Made by a program: the position numbers and the translations under genes
Source: Xanthomarina sp. F1114
Lineage (GTDB): Bacteria; Bacteroidota; Bacteroidia; Flavobacteriales; Flavobacteriaceae
Reading direction: 5' to 3'
Length of the DNA stretch: 64,000 nucleotides
Assembly: GCF_026410255.1 (NCBI RefSeq)
Contig: NZ_JAPMLL010000008.1
Location: 62,001-126,000, forward strand
Shown: piece after piece, positions 16,944-26,060 of the stretch
How the letters are laid out: every line of letters starts with the position of its first letter
Numbering within the stretch: position 1 is the stretch's first letter
Notes under the pieces: generated by a model
What the model saw: the letters and a program-made list of their open reading frames with translations, nothing else
Told to the model about the DNA's origin: nothing
Databases searched by the model: none

Positions 16944-16972
16944 AAAAAAGAGGCCTTTTAAGCCTCTTTTTT
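16944..16972 (+). terminator. Terminator after the M64 peptidase
   Basis: Perfect 11-bp arms AAAAAAGAGGC and GCCTCTTTTTT around a 7-base loop, ending in a T-run. Because the left arm starts with A-run it could work in both directions. Confidence 0.85.
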
Positions 16973-17080
16973 CATTGTTTTACGTTCTAATTAGTAAGTC
17001 GTTTTTAAATTAATAAAATTGGACCTAAGTAAGTGGATTGCTGTTTCGAAACGAGATAAGATTCATTAAATGACAGCATT

Positions 17081-17806
17081 TTATTTGCTTGAAGGCATGG
17101 TTGGTCTTACTTCAATTTTACTTGGTAGAGTTCTTGGATTCATTTTTAATAAATCTACAACCAGCTCTCCTATATCTTCAATTTGAATTTTCCAGGCGTC
17201 ATTTTCGTCTGGCTCGTTTCCGTTAAAATGTGTAGAAACCGATCCAGGCATAATAGTACTAACTTTTATACCATATTTTCTTAAATCGAGCATAACAGCT
17301 TGAGTAAATCCAGTAACACCAAACTTACTAGCATTATATGCAGAGCCACCGGCAAAGAAATTAGTACCAGCTAAACTTGAAATGGTAATATAATAGCCTT
17401 TTGTTTCTTTTAAGGCATCCACACTCGCTTTTATCGAATTAAAAACTCCTGTTAAATTGGTGTCGATGGTTTCTTCCCATTGCTCTTTTGTTAACTCTTC
17501 GATACTACCAAAGTGACCTAAGCCCGCATTGGCTAATACTATATCCAATTTCCCAAACTGTTCTACAACCTGTTTTACCGCCTTTTCCTGACTTTCTAAA
17601 CTACGCACATCGGCTTCCAAACCAATGACCTTAGCTGTCGTTTTAGCGTCTTGCTGCAATTGCTTTGCAGCAGCTTCTGCAGCCGCTAAACTTCTACTAG
17701 TAATAGCAACATGAATACCTTGATTAATTAAAGATTGAGCAATTCCGTATCCTATACCTTTTGTGCCTCCTGTAATAAGAGCCACTTTATTTTGTAATCC
17801 GTCCAT
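17081..17806 (-). CDS. SDR-family oxidoreductase (FabG-like)
   Basis: A classical short-chain dehydrogenase of 241 residues. The cofactor motif TGGTKGIG lies at 12-19, NAG at 93-95, the catalytic Ser at 143/144 and YNASK with Tyr157 and Lys161. After the cofactor-binding motif a basic residue (TSRSL) suggests NADP(H). It resembles 3-oxoacyl-ACP reductases and other carbonyl reductases, but the substrate cannot be read from sequence. The C-terminus IEVRPTMPSSK (RPT-P) is a feature I associate with a Bacteroidota subgroup annotated simply as SDR. It is encoded alone, with 86 bases separating it from the DUF4136 gene. Confidence 0.88.
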   Translation of the reverse strand: MDGLQNKVALITGGTKGIGYGIAQSLINQGIHVAITSRSLAAAEAAAKQLQQDAKTTAKVIGLEADVRSLESQEKAVKQVVEQFGKLDIVLANAGLGHFGSIEELTKEQWEETIDTNLTGVFNSIKASVDALKETKGYYITISSLAGTNFFAGGSAYNASKFGVTGFTQAVMLDLRKYGIKVSTIMPGSVSTHFNGNEPDENDAWKIQIEDIGELVVDLLKMNPRTLPSKIEVRPTMPSSK

Positions 17807-17892
17807 AGTTTATATTTTAATATGAACTCAAAGTTACAAAATGAAACTGGGCTTAGGTATTTTGAAATGTTATGAAAATGATAAAGTTGTTC

Positions 17893-18414
17893 CTATTTTT
17901 TTGGTGGAAAGCCTTCTAATACTTTAGCTACAATTTCTCTGAATTTTGCCTCACGTTCTTCAGGATAATCCCTAGGAACATCAGACTCGCTAGTAATAGC
18001 TTGCCAAAATAACTGATTGGTATTAGCATCTACAAACTCGAATTTAATTTGTCTAGACATATTAGCTTGACCAATAGGGATTCCTACAGAAATGCCTCCT
18101 CCCACATTTCCTCCTCCACCTCCAACACCAACGCCAAGAGAGGAGTTATTGTATGCATCTTCATAAGTAGAGCTTTTAATATTTATAATAAAATCGGAGT
18201 TTACTGAAAGTATAAATCCTCTAGAAGCCATAGCATCATCCAATGCTTTAAATAAGCGTTTGGAATCGAATTCGCTCAAGCCTGTATTCATATTAGTAAA
18301 GTAACTATAGGATTTGTATTTGGAAAAATCGGTGGTTTTATCGTAATCGAAATTCACGCTAACACCGCAGGACAAGCAGATAAATAGAAAAAATATTGAG
18401 GCTAACTTTTTCAT
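17893..18414 (-). CDS. DUF4136 lipoprotein
   Basis: A protein of 173 residues. Signal sequence MKKLASIFFLFICLSC with lipobox LSC, so it is predicted to be lipid-anchored. The body matches DUF4136: VNFDYDKTTDFSKYKSYSYF at the start, DDAMASRGF in the middle and a C-terminal LFWQAITSESD...KVLEGFPPK. A glycine-rich loop (LGVGVGGGGGNVGGGISVGIPIG) is inserted in the middle, which is common in this family. Its function is unknown. It lies between the channel gene and the SDR gene, all on the minus strand. Confidence 0.85.
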   Translation of the reverse strand: MKKLASIFFLFICLSCGVSVNFDYDKTTDFSKYKSYSYFTNMNTGLSEFDSKRLFKALDDAMASRGFILSVNSDFIINIKSSTYEDAYNNSSLGVGVGGGGGNVGGGISVGIPIGQANMSRQIKFEFVDANTNQLFWQAITSESDVPRDYPEEREAKFREIVAKVLEGFPPKK

Positions 18415-18457
18415 TTTTATTTTAAAGATAAGAAATCCTCCTTAAATGAAAACAAAA

Positions 18458-19171
18458 TTATTCCTTAGTTTCATTATGGTCCACAGATTTTGTAAGTGCA
18501 GACGAAATAATTCCCGTTGGAATAGCAACTATACCTAAACCTATAAGTAATATAAAGAAAGTAAATATTTTACCCCCGGCAGTAATTGGATAAACATCTC
18601 CATAACCCACTGTAGTTAGTGTTACAATAGCCCACCACAGGCTATCTAAGATCGAAGCAAAATGCTCGGGTTGTGCTTCGTTTTCAAAATAATAAATACC
18701 AACTGCCGAAAAATAAATTAAAATAAGAGTGATAAAAAGAAATAAAAGTATCTCTTCTTTGGCCGATTTTATGGCATTTGTAAAATGATTCAGAGCACGG
18801 TTATAACGCACTAATTTAAACACCCGTAATAATCTTAGAAGACGCAAAGCTCTTAACGAGCGTAAATCGACTCCAAAACTTAAATAGAAAGGCAGAATGG
18901 CAAATAAATCTATAAGACCATAAAAGCTAAAAATAAATTTTAGCTTTTTATCAGAAACATAGATTCTTAAAATGTATTCTACAGTAAAAATAACGACACA
19001 AAAAACCTCTATAAGGTAGAGGATAAAGCGCGTTTTAGGTTCTAAATCGGGAGTGGTTTCTAAAGTAAAGGTTACAATAGAAATTAAAATAAGTATCTGA
19101 ATAAAGATAGCAAAGAACTTACTTGCTTTATTATCGTTTATCTCAACAATATTTTTTATGCGTTCTTTCAT
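18458..19171 (-). CDS. Voltage-gated-type potassium channel / ion transporter
   Basis: A protein of 237 residues with the Kv-type layout: S1-S4 helices in the first 135 residues, an S4-like arginine-rich segment (LRSLRALRLLRLLRVFKLVRY), then S5, a pore helix and the potassium selectivity filter TTVGYGDVYP, followed by S6 (GKIFTFFILLIGLGIVAIPTGIISSAL). It should form a tetrameric inner-membrane K+ channel. Its start is six bases after the obg stop, so it is translated from the same message. There is no C-terminal ligand-binding domain. Confidence 0.9.
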   Translation of the reverse strand: MKERIKNIVEINDNKASKFFAIFIQILILISIVTFTLETTPDLEPKTRFILYLIEVFCVVIFTVEYILRIYVSDKKLKFIFSFYGLIDLFAILPFYLSFGVDLRSLRALRLLRLLRVFKLVRYNRALNHFTNAIKSAKEEILLFLFITLILIYFSAVGIYYFENEAQPEHFASILDSLWWAIVTLTTVGYGDVYPITAGGKIFTFFILLIGLGIVAIPTGIISSALTKSVDHNETKE

Positions 19172-19177
19172 AAAAAA

Positions 19178-20176
19178 CTACTCGTTCAGCATCTTCCAAA
19201 GTTTATCTTTTAATTCGGTAAGTCCTTGTTGCGCTACCGAAGAAATAAACATATATTCCACTGGAAGTGTGTTGTCTAATTCTGCCTTTAGTTCTGCTTT
19301 TAGTTCGCTATCTAACATATCACTTTTAGAGATAATCACAAAACGCTCTTTATCTAGAATTTCCGGATTGTAACGCTTTAATTCATCCACTAGAATATCG
19401 TATTGTTTTCTAATATCTGGAGCATCTGCAGGAATTAAAAATAATAAAACTGAGTTTCTTTCAATATGACGCAAAAAGTAATGACCAAGTCCTTTTCCTT
19501 CAGCAGCACCTTCAATAATTCCAGGAATATCTGCCATTACAAAGGTTTTAAAATCGCGATATTCTACAATTCCTAAGTTGGGTTTCAAGGTGGTAAATTC
19601 GTAATCTGCAATTTTAGGTTTGGCTGCACTTAGTACAGAAAGCAAGGTTGATTTCCCCGCATTTGGGAAACCTACTAAACCAACATCTGCTAAAATTTTA
19701 AGTTCTAAAACAATATCAATTTCCTGCCCTGGAATTCCTGGTTGAGCATATCTTGGTGTTTGGTTTGTAGACGATTTAAAGTGCCAGTTACCACGTCCAC
19801 CTAAACCACCTTGAGCAATAATTTTTTCTTCCCCATCTTTGGTAATTTCAAAAAGGACTTCGTTGGTTTCTCTATCTCTAACTAAAGTTCCCAGAGGCAC
19901 ATCCATATACACATCCTGTCCATCGGCACCAGTACTTCTACTTTTACCACCATGCTCGCCATGCCCAGCTTTAAAATGTCTTTTAAATTTGTAGGTAAAA
20001 AGCGTCCAAAGATTTGCATTTCCACGCATTATAACATGACCTCCACGTCCTCCATCTCCTCCATCCGGACCTCCTTTTTCTATAAATTTCTCCCGGTGTA
20101 AATGCGCAGAACCTTTACCTCCATTTCCGGAAGATACATGCAGTTTTACAAAGTCAACGAAATTTCCTTCTGTCAT
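19178..20176 (-). CDS. obg: GTPase Obg/CgtA
   Basis: A protein of 332 residues. The N-terminal Obg fold (1-155) is glycine-rich: [37 protein letters not shown]. The G domain follows with [11 protein letters not shown] (G1), the switch-I threonines in [27 protein letters not shown] (G3) and ISKSDM (G4). The C-terminal OCT extension seen in Firmicutes is absent, as expected for Bacteroidota. Obg acts in large-ribosomal-subunit assembly and stress signalling in the cytoplasm. It lies between the hpt-adk fusion gene and the channel gene. A short inverted repeat, TCCACT-AC-AGTGGA (20185-20198), lies in its leader. Confidence 0.95.
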   Translation of the reverse strand: MTEGNFVDFVKLHVSSGNGGKGSAHLHREKFIEKGGPDGGDGGRGGHVIMRGNANLWTLFTYKFKRHFKAGHGEHGGKSRSTGADGQDVYMDVPLGTLVRDRETNEVLFEITKDGEEKIIAQGGLGGRGNWHFKSSTNQTPRYAQPGIPGQEIDIVLELKILADVGLVGFPNAGKSTLLSVLSAAKPKIADYEFTTLKPNLGIVEYRDFKTFVMADIPGIIEGAAEGKGLGHYFLRHIERNSVLLFLIPADAPDIRKQYDILVDELKRYNPEILDKERFVIISKSDMLDSELKAELKAELDNTLPVEYMFISSVAQQGLTELKDKLWKMLNE

Positions 20177-20238
20177 ATTATTTTTCCACTACAGTGGACA
20201 TTGTATTAAATGAAACTAATTGTTTTTTAGATCTTGCA

Positions 20239-20261
20239 TTTACCTATTAAAAATAGGTAAA
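20239..20261. repeat. Hairpin between hpt-adk and obg
   Basis: TTTACCTATT-AAA-AATAGGTAAA, ten perfect base pairs around a 3-base loop, with no T-run after it on the minus strand. It could attenuate or protect the message between the two genes. Confidence 0.45.
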
Positions 20262-20277
20262 GCAATTAAAGATATTC

Positions 20278-21387
20278 TTATAATTTATCGATTACATCAC
20301 TTAAACGCTTGGTAATATCTTCAATACTTCCAACGCCATCCACGCCAAAATACTTATTTTGATCTGTATAGTAATCTTTTAAAATAGCTGTTTTACTATA
20401 ATATTCTTTAATTCTATTTCTAATAATGCCTTCGTCAGCATCGTCTGGACGACCGCTAGTTTTTCCTCTTTCCAATAAGCGTTCTACTAAAATCTCGTCG
20501 TCCACTTCCAAGGCAACCATGGCATCAATTTGAGAGTCTTTAGAGTCCATCAATTTATCCAAAGCTTCTGCCTGGGCATTTGTACGTGGAAACCCATCGA
20601 AAATAAAGCCTTTAGCATCCGCATTTTTTTCAACTTCGGCATTTAACATATCGATTGTTACTTGGTCTGGAACTAGTTCTCCTTTATCCATATAAGATTT
20701 AGCAATCATTCCCAAAGCTGTTTCATTTTTTATATTAAAACGAAACACATCTCCCGTAGAAATATGTACCAAATTATACTTTTCTTTTAAAAAATTAGCT
20801 TGTGTTCCTTTTCCAGCTCCTGGAGGGCCAAATAGTACGATATTCGTCATATGTTGTGTTGTTTTTAGTTGATATATTGCTGGTAAATCTCTACCCAACC
20901 CATTGTAATCTAAGCCATAACCTACAATAAATTTATTTGGTATTTCAATCCCTACATAATGTAATTTAAAATCTTTTTTATATGCTGTTGGTTTGTAAAA
21001 CAAGGTAGCGATAATCAATTGTTTTACATTTTCACTTTTAAATATTCTATGAACTTCTTCTAAGGTGTTTCCAGAATCGATAATATCTTCTAAGATAACA
21101 ACCGTTCTTCCGCTTAGATCTTGAGTTAAGCCAATTAAGCGCTGGATATCTTCGGTCGATTTTACACCTTCATAAGAAGCTAATTTAATAAAAGTGACTT
21201 CACAAGGTTTTGGATATTTTTTTACAAAATCGCTAACAAACATAAACGAACCGTTCAGAATACCAATAAACACAGGTACTTCGTCCTTTAGGTCGTTGGC
21301 AATTTCCTGAACCATACGCTGTACAGTTTTCTGTATTTCTTCTTCTGAAATAAACGGCTTGAATTGTAAATCGTGAAGTTTGACCAC
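20278..21387 (-). CDS. Hypoxanthine phosphoribosyltransferase-adenylate kinase fusion
   Basis: One uninterrupted 369-residue frame encodes two full-length enzymes. Residues 1-179 are a hypoxanthine-guanine phosphoribosyltransferase with the PRPP loop VVILEDIIDSGNTL and the GLDYNGLGRDLPAIYQLK C-terminus. Residues 180-369 start at an internal Met (20850) and are a complete short-lid adenylate kinase: P-loop GPPGAGKGT, FDGFPRTNAQAEAL, GKTSGRPDDADEG. Only four residues (TTQH) link them. The pair would join purine salvage to AMP phosphorylation in one polypeptide. Internal initiation at 20850 could also make free kinase. obg lies downstream. I believe this fusion occurs in other Flavobacteriaceae but cannot check here. 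Confidence 0.92.
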   Translation of the reverse strand: MVKLHDLQFKPFISEEEIQKTVQRMVQEIANDLKDEVPVFIGILNGSFMFVSDFVKKYPKPCEVTFIKLASYEGVKSTEDIQRLIGLTQDLSGRTVVILEDIIDSGNTLEEVHRIFKSENVKQLIIATLFYKPTAYKKDFKLHYVGIEIPNKFIVGYGLDYNGLGRDLPAIYQLKTTQHMTNIVLFGPPGAGKGTQANFLKEKYNLVHISTGDVFRFNIKNETALGMIAKSYMDKGELVPDQVTIDMLNAEVEKNADAKGFIFDGFPRTNAQAEALDKLMDSKDSQIDAMVALEVDDEILVERLLERGKTSGRPDDADEGIIRNRIKEYYSKTAILKDYYTDQNKYFGVDGVGSIEDITKRLSDVIDKL

Positions 21388-21493
21388 TTGATATATTTTT
21401 TTTTAGAAATGCAAAGATAATCATTTGATTAAGGTTTTACGAATTCTCATTTAGATTGTTTTAGATTTAGTTTTTTCAAAGGCATTTGATTTG

Positions 21494-21501
21494 TACTTTT
21501 G
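21494..21501 (+). promoter_or_regulatory. -7 box of purK
   Basis: TACTTTTG matches TAnnTTTG and lies 16 bases before the ATG at 21518. It overlaps the longer in-frame start at 21491 and so argues for the shorter protein. Confidence 0.6.
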
Positions 21502-21517
21502 TGAAAAATCTAACAAA

Positions 21518-22672
21518 ATGAATTTTTTCTCATCAAGTTTCAAACTAGGTATTATTGGTGGTGGACAGCTAGGTAAAATGTTACTTTACGACACCCGAAA
21601 ATTTGATATTTATACAACTATTTTAGATCCTAGTAACGAGGCGCCAAGCAAAATGGCTTGTAATGAGTTCTTTTTAGGAGATTTAATGGATTTTGATGCG
21701 GTTTACAATTTTGGAAAGCAAGTAGATATACTGACTTTCGAAATTGAAAATGTAAACACAGATGCACTTGAGGCTTTAGAAAAGGAAGGTGTTAAAGTTT
21801 ATCCTTCTTCTAAAACGCTTCGCACTATTCAAAACAAATCCACTCAAAAATTATTTTATAGAGATCACGATATTCCAACGGCCAATTTTTCGAGATTTGC
21901 CTATGCTTCAGAAATTATAGATGCTGTAACTAATGGCGGTTTAAAATTTCCATTTGTTTGGAAAAGCGCTCAATTTGGTTACGATGGTAATGGCGTAAAA
22001 ATTATTAGAACAGAAGCCGATTTAAAAGATTTGCCAAATGTGGAATGCATTACGGAAGACATGATTCCTTTTAAAAATGAACTAGCAGTTATTGTTGCCA
22101 GAAATTTTAATGGTGAAGTTGTTACTTATCCTGTTGTAGAAATGGAATTTCATCCAGAAGCCAATCAGGTTGAATATGTTATTTGTCCGGCAAGAATAGA
22201 GGAGAAAGTTGCTAAAAAGGCTACAGAAATTGCATTAAACGTCTCTCAGGCATTTAATCATGTTGGCTTATTGGCTGTAGAAATGTTCCAAACCCAGGAC
22301 GATGAGATTATTGTTAACGAAGTAGCACCAAGACCTCATAATTCTGGACACCATACTATTGAATCGAGTTATACTTCGCAATTTGAACAACATATTAGAG
22401 CTATTTTAAATTTACCTTTAGGAAAAACAGACAGTCAGCTAGGCGCTGTTATGGTCAATTTAGTAGGAGCCGAAGGGTATACTGGAAATGTGGTTTACCA
22501 AAACATAGATGACATTATGAAATTGCCTGGAGTAACACCACATATTTATGGTAAAAAACAAACCAGACCTTTTAGAAAAATGGGGCATGTTACTATTGTG
22601 AATCAAGATTTAAATGAAGCCAGAAGGATTGCAGAGAAAGTTAAAAACACGATTAAAGTTATAAGCGAGTAA
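21518..22672 (+). CDS. purK: 5-(carboxyamino)imidazole ribonucleotide synthase (PurK)
   Basis: A protein of 384 residues from the ATG at 21518; the upstream TTG frame covers the promoter. ATP-grasp enzyme: N-terminal LGIIGGGQLGKMLL, central ATP-binding FPFVWKSAQFGYDGNGV, and the catalytic region EVAPRPHNSGHHTIE. It uses ATP and bicarbonate to convert AIR to N5-CAIR in purine synthesis. purE follows after two bases, so the two consecutive steps are made from one message, as in most bacteria. Confidence 0.96.
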   Translation: MNFFSSSFKLGIIGGGQLGKMLLYDTRKFDIYTTILDPSNEAPSKMACNEFFLGDLMDFDAVYNFGKQVDILTFEIENVNTDALEALEKEGVKVYPSSKTLRTIQNKSTQKLFYRDHDIPTANFSRFAYASEIIDAVTNGGLKFPFVWKSAQFGYDGNGVKIIRTEADLKDLPNVECITEDMIPFKNELAVIVARNFNGEVVTYPVVEMEFHPEANQVEYVICPARIEEKVAKKATEIALNVSQAFNHVGLLAVEMFQTQDDEIIVNEVAPRPHNSGHHTIESSYTSQFEQHIRAILNLPLGKTDSQLGAVMVNLVGAEGYTGNVVYQNIDDIMKLPGVTPHIYGKKQTRPFRKMGHVTIVNQDLNEARRIAEKVKNTIKVISE

Positions 22673-22674
22673 TT

Positions 22675-23157
22675 ATGAGCAAAGTAGGAATTATTATGGG
22701 AAGCAAAAGCGACCTGCCAGTTATGCAAGAAGCCATTGATATTTTGAAGGAATTAAAAATTGATGTGGAGGTAGACATTGTTTCAGCACATAGAACGCCA
22801 GAAAAACTATTCGATTATGGCAAGCATGCACATACCCGTGGTTTTTCGGTTATAATTGCTGGAGCCGGAGGTGCTGCACACTTACCAGGAATGATAGCGT
22901 CTTTATCTCCCCTTCCAATTATTGGTGTACCCGTAAAAAGTAGTAATTCTATAGATGGATGGGATTCTGTTTTATCTATTTTACAAATGCCTGGGGGAGT
23001 TCCTGTAGCCACAGTAGCCTTAAACGGTGCAAAAAATGCTGGAATTTTAGCAGCTCAGATTATGGGTAGCTCAGACCCAATTGTCTTGGATAGAATAATT
23101 GCTTATAAAGAAAGTTTAAAAGCCAAAGTGATTCAATCTGCAGAAGATTTAAAATAA
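22675..23157 (+). CDS. purE: 5-(carboxyamino)imidazole ribonucleotide mutase (PurE)
   Basis: A protein of 160 residues, the standard size of class I PurE. The N-terminus GIIMGSKSDLPVM binds the substrate phosphate, SAHRTPEKL carries the catalytic His, and GAGGAAHLPGM is the conserved glycine-rich loop. It converts N5-CAIR into CAIR by moving the carboxylate. It starts two bases after purK and is followed directly by a strong terminator. Confidence 0.97.
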   Translation: MSKVGIIMGSKSDLPVMQEAIDILKELKIDVEVDIVSAHRTPEKLFDYGKHAHTRGFSVIIAGAGGAAHLPGMIASLSPLPIIGVPVKSSNSIDGWDSVLSILQMPGGVPVATVALNGAKNAGILAAQIMGSSDPIVLDRIIAYKESLKAKVIQSAEDLK

Positions 23158-23184
23158 AAAACCTCGACTTGTGGTCGAGGTTTT
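23158..23184 (+). terminator. Terminator of purKE
   Basis: AAAACCTCGAC-TTGTG-GTCGAGGTTTT: 11 perfect base pairs, 5-base loop, T-run at the end. Confidence 0.85.
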
Positions 23185-23366
23185 AAACGCTATTAATCAA
23201 TTATTTTAAAGAGTCACTTAAACTCTCATGAAAAATCTGATGCAAAAATAGTCACATATATTGTATTTTAAACAACGTACTATCATAAAATAAAGTTAAT
23301 AATTTCAATCTTTGTCACCTTGTAAGAAAAGTAAGGCTCTGATTGTTAAATAGAACCATTTTTTAA

Positions 23367-25403
23367 ATGAATATCTTAAATAAACCTTTCGATACAGAAT
23401 TTCAAACCGCCCCATTTTCAAAAATTAAAAATGAACATTTCTTGCCAGCTTTTACAGAAGCTATAGAAAAAGCAAAACAAGAAATTGATGCCATTACAAA
23501 TAACTCTGAAACGCCAACTTTTAAAAACACGATTGAGGCTTTAGATTTTTCTGGAGAGGAATTAGATAGGATTTCAAGTATTTTTTTTAATTTAAATTCT
23601 GCCGAGACCAGCGAAGAAATTCAAAAAATAGCTCAAGAAGTATCTCCTCTTCTATCAGAATTTAGTAACGATATTACTTTAAATGAAGAGCTCTTTAAAC
23701 GTGTCAAGTCTGTTTACAAGGAAAAAGATAGCTTGACTCTAAACACCGAACAAAAGACGCTTTTAGACAAAAAATATAAAGGGTTTTCAAGAAACGGTGC
23801 CAATTTATCTGAAGAGAAAAAGCTAGAACTACGAGATATTGATAAAAAATTAAGTCAGTTAAAATTGAACTTTGGCGAAAATGTATTGGCAGAAACCAAT
23901 AAGTTTGACATGCTAATTACCAATGAGGAAGATTTATCTGGTTTACCGGAAGGTGCCAAAGAAGCTGCCCAGCAATTAGCCGAATCTAAAGACCAAAAAG
24001 GCTGGTTAATCACTTTAGATTACCCGAGCTACATTCCTTTTATGACCTATGCGGACAACAGAGACCTGCGTAAACAACTAGCTATTGCTTCTGGAGCAAA
24101 AGCTTTTAAAAACGATGCTTTAGACAATCAGGAAAACGTTTTACAAATTGTTAAGTTGCGTCATAAAAGAGCTAATTTATTGGGGTATAAAACACATGCG
24201 CATTTTGTTCTTGAAGAGCGTATGGCTAAAACTCCAGAGAAAGTAAAAACTTTTTTAAACGAACTTCTGGAAAAAGCAAAACCTGCAGCCTTGAAGGAAT
24301 TTAAAGAATTAGAAGATTTTGCTAAAGAATTAGATGGTATTGACCAATTACAAAAATGGGACGGTGGCTATTACGCCGAAAAATTAAAACAGAAACGCTT
24401 TGATTTAGACGACGAAAAGCTAAAGCCTTATTTTAAACTTGACAATGTTATTCAGGGGGTTTTTACTATTTCGGAAAAATTATATGGTTTGCATTTTGAA
24501 GAAATTTCGACCATCGATACCTACCATGAAGATGTTTTAACCTATAAAGTTACAAACGACAAAGGCGAATTGGTTTCCATTTTTTATGCCGATTTCTTTC
24601 CAAGACCTGGTAAAAGAAATGGGGCCTGGATGACTTCTTATAAACCTCAATATGTAAAAGATGGTGAAAATTCTCGTCCGCATATTTCTATCGTTTGCAA
24701 TTTTACAAAACCAACAAAAAGCAAACCTTCACTTTTAACTTTTAACGAAGTAACCACTTTATTTCACGAGTTTGGTCATGCTTTACATGGCATGTTAGCC
24801 AATACCACCTATCCGAGTATTTCTGGAACCAGTGTGTTCTGGGATTTTGTAGAATTACCAAGTCAGGTGTTAGAGAACTGGTGTTATGAAAAAGAAGCTT
24901 TGGAGTTATTTGCTACTCATTATCAAACCGGAGAAGTAATTCCTATGGCTTTAATTGAGAAAATAAAGGCATCCGCTACTTTTCATGAAGGTATGCAAAC
25001 CTTACGTCAATTAAGTTTTGGTTTATTAGATATGAGTTGGCACGCCAGTGAGACACCAGAGAATATCAAAAATGTCAAAACGCATGAATTAGAGGCTTTT
25101 GAAAACACCAAACTATATCCAGATGTCGTAGAAAACTGTATGAGCACTTCGTTTTCTCATATTTTTCAAGGAGGCTATAGCTCGGGATACTACAGTTATA
25201 AATGGGCAGAAGTTCTGGATGCAGATGCTTTTGAATTCTTTATAGAAAAAGGTATTTTCAATACGGATGTTGCTACAAAATTTAAAGACTTTGTTTTATC
25301 TCAGGGAGGTACAGAAGACCCTATGATTCTTTATAAGCGCTTTAGAGGTCATGAACCTCAACCAGACGCTTTATTAAAACGTGCTGGATTGATAAAGAAG
25401 TAA
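23367..25403 (+). CDS. M3-family oligopeptidase / peptidyl-dipeptidase
   Basis: A protein of 678 residues without a signal peptide. The thimet-oligopeptidase signature LFHEFGHALHGML (HExxH zinc site) lies near residue 465, followed by the third ligand in FWDFVELPSQVLENW. The N-terminal half is helical, as in Dcp and OpdA. These zinc enzymes degrade short peptides in the cytoplasm; whether this one releases dipeptides (Dcp) or cleaves internally (OpdA) cannot be decided, although GYSSGYYSYKWAEVLDADAF at the C-terminus is close to Dcp. It is monocistronic, with a terminator behind it. Confidence 0.92.
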   Translation: MNILNKPFDTEFQTAPFSKIKNEHFLPAFTEAIEKAKQEIDAITNNSETPTFKNTIEALDFSGEELDRISSIFFNLNSAETSEEIQKIAQEVSPLLSEFSNDITLNEELFKRVKSVYKEKDSLTLNTEQKTLLDKKYKGFSRNGANLSEEKKLELRDIDKKLSQLKLNFGENVLAETNKFDMLITNEEDLSGLPEGAKEAAQQLAESKDQKGWLITLDYPSYIPFMTYADNRDLRKQLAIASGAKAFKNDALDNQENVLQIVKLRHKRANLLGYKTHAHFVLEERMAKTPEKVKTFLNELLEKAKPAALKEFKELEDFAKELDGIDQLQKWDGGYYAEKLKQKRFDLDDEKLKPYFKLDNVIQGVFTISEKLYGLHFEEISTIDTYHEDVLTYKVTNDKGELVSIFYADFFPRPGKRNGAWMTSYKPQYVKDGENSRPHISIVCNFTKPTKSKPSLLTFNEVTTLFHEFGHALHGMLANTTYPSISGTSVFWDFVELPSQVLENWCYEKEALELFATHYQTGEVIPMALIEKIKASATFHEGMQTLRQLSFGLLDMSWHASETPENIKNVKTHELEAFENTKLYPDVVENCMSTSFSHIFQGGYSSGYYSYKWAEVLDADAFEFFIEKGIFNTDVATKFKDFVLSQGGTEDPMILYKRFRGHEPQPDALLKRAGLIKK

Positions 25404-25412
25404 TAGTGGAAT

Positions 25413-25448
25413 AAGACCTGTTAAGTTTTCAAAAAGCTAACAGGTCTT
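25413..25448 (+). terminator. Terminator of the M3 peptidase gene
   Basis: AAGACCTGTTA and TAACAGGTCTT, perfect 11-bp arms around a 14-base AT loop, followed by ATTTAC. Confidence 0.75.
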
Positions 25449-25458
25449 ATTTACAAAA

Positions 25459-25486
25459 TAAACTTTCAATAATTATTGAAAGTTTA
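25459..25486. promoter_or_regulatory. Perfect 28-bp palindromic operator upstream of the GbsR gene
   Basis: TAAACTTTCAATAA and its exact reverse complement form a 28-bp palindrome centred at 25472/25473. A TTG inside the right half (25476-25478) lies 18 bases before the TATATTTG -7 box, so the palindrome covers the -33 element. This is the expected site for autoregulation by the winged-helix dimer encoded just downstream. A 22/28 match lies upstream of the next gene at 26061-26088. Confidence 0.75.
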
Positions 25487-25496
25487 AAAATTATTA

Positions 25497-25504
25497 TATA
25501 TTTG
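25497..25504 (+). promoter_or_regulatory. -7 box of the GbsR-type regulator
   Basis: TATATTTG matches TAnnTTTG, 32 bases before the ATG at 25537 and 18 bases after a TTG in the palindrome. Confidence 0.65.
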
Positions 25505-25536
25505 TAGAGTTAAATAAAAATTAATAATACAAAAGC

Positions 25537-26040
25537 ATGAATTACGAAGAAGCGAAGACAAAGTTTATAAGTACTTGGGGAAGTTTAGGTACACTTTGGG
25601 GCATTAATAAAGCCATGGCTCAAATTCAAGCTTTACTTTTTATCTCTACTCAACCTCTCTCGATGGAAGATATTATGGAGGAACTACAAATTTCAAGAGG
25701 AAACACAAGTATGAACCTACGCCAGCTTATAGACTGGGGAGTTGTTGTAAAAGAACTAATTCCAGGGGAGCGAAAAGAGTTTTTTACAACCGAAAAAGAT
25801 GTACAAGAATTAGCAAGAATAATTGCTAAAGAGCGCAGTAGAAGAGAAATTAAACCTGTAATAAAAGTATTAAACGAGGTTTCTTCGATAAAAGATGATG
25901 GTTCAGAAAAAACAAAGGAGTTAATAAAGCAAACCAAAGCCTTACACGAACTAACACAAGATTTGGATACAATAATGAACAAAATGGTCAACCAAAAACA
26001 AAATTGGTTAACAAAATCTATATTAAAATTCATTAAATAA
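25537..26040 (+). CDS. GbsR/MarR-family transcriptional regulator
   Basis: A protein of 167 residues. Its N-terminal part has the GbsR winged helix: AQIQALLFISTQPLSMEDIMEELQISRGNTSMNLRQLIDWGVV, with the recognition helix around SRGNTSMNLRQL, then a wing (ELIPGERKEFFTT). The C-terminal 60 residues form a dimerisation coiled coil. Relatives control betaine or osmolyte genes in some bacteria, and in Flavobacteriaceae they often sit next to a TIGR01777 epimerase, as here. The perfect palindrome at 25459-25486 suggests autoregulation, and the similar site at 26061 suggests it also controls the next gene. The inducing ligand is unknown. Confidence 0.88.
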   Translation: MNYEEAKTKFISTWGSLGTLWGINKAMAQIQALLFISTQPLSMEDIMEELQISRGNTSMNLRQLIDWGVVVKELIPGERKEFFTTEKDVQELARIIAKERSRREIKPVIKVLNEVSSIKDDGSEKTKELIKQTKALHELTQDLDTIMNKMVNQKQNWLTKSILKFIK

Positions 26041-26060
26041 TTTTAATGTTTTTTTTAAAA

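Noticed and set aside
20278-21387. hpt-adk frame as two separate genes with a sequencing error
   Set aside because: The reading frame is open throughout, both halves are complete and the junction residues read naturally; a missing stop cannot be excluded but nothing indicates it.
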